A stretch of 6,384 nucleotides of DNA from NCBI GenBank assembly GCA_021299675.1, contig JAJTIF010000276.1, forward strand, positions 1 through 6,384, in the 5' to 3' direction. A program made the position numbers and the translations under genes. This DNA is from Pseudomonadota bacterium. Its GTDB lineage: Bacteria > Bdellovibrionota > Bacteriovoracia > Bacteriovoracales > Bacteriovoracaceae. This document shows, piece after piece, positions 5,232-6,384 of the stretch. The number at the start of each line of letters is the position of its first letter. Positions within the stretch are counted from its first letter, which is position 1. The notes beneath the pieces are model-generated. The model was not told the DNA's origin, did not search any database, and saw nothing but the letters and a program-made list of their open reading frames with translations.

Positions 5232-6384
5232 CGACACTCATTTCTGGTACAGCTGTAACGTCATTGTAAATGCCGTGCAGGAAGCCTTTAGTTCTTGTTC
5301 TGAGGTCATTTGGTGTAAAGCCAGTCAGTGTCTAAGTCCTGCAGATCAAGAGGCGATTTGCTCCAGCAGCCAGACCAGCGATACCTTCGTTTACCTGGTA
5401 TCTGACAACATGATCTACCAACGGATCGTTGAGGGTCTCGTGGGCCTGGGTTCTATCACATTTATCATCCCAGTCTACGGGAACATGACGGTGGAGTTCG
5501 CTCGCTGGCCGCTCTTAAGTGAGATACTGAAAGGAAATAAACTTATCCTCCTTGCGGCTTCCCACCGCCAGTGCCAGCAGCTTGCGCTCTTCGTGAAGGG
5601 GGCGACCATAAAAAAGATTCCTTACCCCATCTCCTCATTGCACTTCCAGGATCTTCCTGACAAACCCTCAGACCCTTTGATTCATCTGGTCTACGCAGGA
5701 CGGCTGATGGTGCAAAAAAACGTTTTCGAGCTCATGCACGGATTCCTCGCGGCTCGAGAGCACAATCCCCAGCTGCGTCTGCACATCGCCGGTGAATTCC
5801 ATGACCGAGGCTACCACCTCCATGGGATCGACATTGACTTCGAAGGTTTTAGAATCGAGTTCCAGCGTCTGGTGGACCTGTCTGAGGGCGCCATCCTTTA
5901 CCATGGCTTCCTCAGCCAAGAGCAGATCCTGCACCTCAATGCGAGCAGTGATTACGTTGTGAGCATGAGCTGCTACCACGACGAAGACTTCGGCATCAGT
6001 GTGGCGCAGTCGTTGGCGCAGGGTCTTAGGCCAATCCTCTCCGACTGGGGTGGGCACCCGGAGTTCACTCAAATCATTGGGGGCAGTCTTGTCCCAGTGG
6101 TCGTCAAAGACGAATGCCTCCCCATGATCTCAAAGAAGCATCTCTTTCTCGCTCTCAACGGCCTCACGAAGCTTTCGCACAGGGAGCGACTCGAGAATCG
6201 GGCGAAGATTCAAGCGTACTTATCCATTGAAACGTTTCAAAAAAAATTTGATCGCCTGCTGTCGATTGAGGTCAAACCTTACCTCGGACAAACAGATTTT
6301 TATTTGAAGTATGCTGCTGTCTGCTGCTTCTGGTATCCCTTCTTTACGGGAACGCCGAAAGGGGAGATCAAGTATTTGGATGTA
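5197..6384 (+). CDS. GT-B fold glycosyltransferase, GT4-like (3' end missing)
   Basis: The frame opens at ATG 5197 and stays open to the last base, giving 396 codons without a stop. The C-terminal half is a family 4-type nucleotide-sugar-binding domain: HLVYAGRLMVQKN (163-175, with R169 and K174 at the phosphate-binding positions), LRLHIAGEF (193-201), ILYHGFLSQEQILHLNASSDYV (233-254), the donor-site stretch EDFGISVAQ (263-271) and ILSDWGG (280-286). The EX7E motif is altered, with Q271 in place of the second Glu. The N-terminal acceptor domain (about 1-155) starts with a strand, KLFVIYND, and is not recognisable further. There is no signal peptide, so it acts in the cytoplasm or at the inner face of the membrane, probably in polysaccharide or lipopolysaccharide assembly. 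Donor and acceptor cannot be told. The region 345-396 continues past the GT domain, including two adjacent cysteines (376-377). The start lacks a well-spaced ribosome-binding site, and codons 8-26 contain a large inverted repeat. Confidence 0.88.
   Translation, partial: MKARKLFVIYNDDTHFWYSCNVIVNAVQEAFSSCSEVIWCKASQCLSPADQEAICSSSQTSDTFVYLVSDNMIYQRIVEGLVGLGSITFIIPVYGNMTVEFARWPLLSEILKGNKLILLAASHRQCQQLALFVKGATIKKIPYPISSLHFQDLPDKPSDPLIHLVYAGRLMVQKNVFELMHGFLAAREHNPQLRLHIAGEFHDRGYHLHGIDIDFEGFRIEFQRLVDLSEGAILYHGFLSQEQILHLNASSDYVVSMSCYHDEDFGISVAQSLAQGLRPILSDWGGHPEFTQIIGGSLVPVVVKDECLPMISKKHLFLALNGLTKLSHRERLENRAKIQAYLSIETFQKKFDRLLSIEVKPYLGQTDFYLKYAAVCCFWYPFFTGTPKGEIKYLDV
5220..5272 (+). repeat. Perfect 14-bp inverted repeat within the 5' coding region of the glycosyltransferase
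   Basis: CATTTACAATGACG (5220-5233) is the exact reverse complement of CGTCATTGTAAATG (5259-5272), with a 25-nt loop that contains its own 10-bp palindrome TACAGCTGTA (5248-5257). A chance 14-bp perfect match at this range is unlikely in a window of this size. As RNA it forms a stable hairpin starting 21 nt after the ATG; as DNA it could bind a dimeric regulator. No T-tract follows, so it is not a terminator. Confidence 0.75.

Noticed and set aside
5668..6072. 134-codon minus-strand ORF
   Set aside because: It is the antisense shadow of the glycosyltransferase donor domain.

Overview
The window reads as chromosomal DNA of a Gram-negative bacterium with roughly balanced base composition. It holds six protein-coding genes, of which the first and last run off the window. 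Gram-negative is inferred from a type II signal peptide and from a glutathione-S-transferase kappa/HCCA-isomerase-type protein. The mix of a MeaB GTPase, an NhaR-type LysR regulator, a long divergent adenosine-deaminase-fold protein and an orphan lipoprotein would suit Bdellovibrionota or a related deltaproteobacterial-type lineage. That placement is an impression from protein style, not a demonstrated assignment. I see no tRNA, rRNA, CRISPR array, insertion sequence or phage gene.

Layout. Bases 1-1730 (+) carry the 3' part of a MeaB/ArgK GTPase, the chaperone of coenzyme-B12-dependent acyl-CoA mutases. Its stop overlaps the start of a LysR-type regulator in an ATGA junction, so the two are very likely co-transcribed and translationally coupled. 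Bases 4006-1727 (-) carry a second two-gene operon: a kappa-GST/2-hydroxychromene-2-carboxylate-isomerase-like protein, then a 541-residue adenosine-deaminase-superfamily protein with altered substrate-site residues and large insertions. The two operons converge and share the palindrome CTAG as both stop codons, leaving no room for a terminator between them. Bases 4007-4277 are a divergent intergenic region with a clean dyad and a cluster of GGACG-type repeats. Bases 4278-5084 (+) encode an unrecognised lipoprotein, closed by a strong intrinsic terminator at 5109-5136. Bases 5197-6384 (+) hold the start of a GT-B (GT4-like) glycosyltransferase that is still open at the window end.

The most unusual structure is at the start of the glycosyltransferase gene. 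The only good ribosome-binding site is ideally spaced for a 15-codon ORF (5184-5231), not for the glycosyltransferase ATG. A perfect 14-bp inverted repeat (5220-5233 / 5259-5272) lies inside codons 8-26 of the enzyme gene, and the small ORF's stop codon falls inside its left arm. This resembles a leader-peptide/hairpin control device, although a chance arrangement or a different transcription start has not been ruled out. The genes do not form one obvious pathway. The first operon points to propionyl/methylmalonyl-CoA-type metabolism, and the last gene to surface polysaccharide or glycoconjugate assembly.
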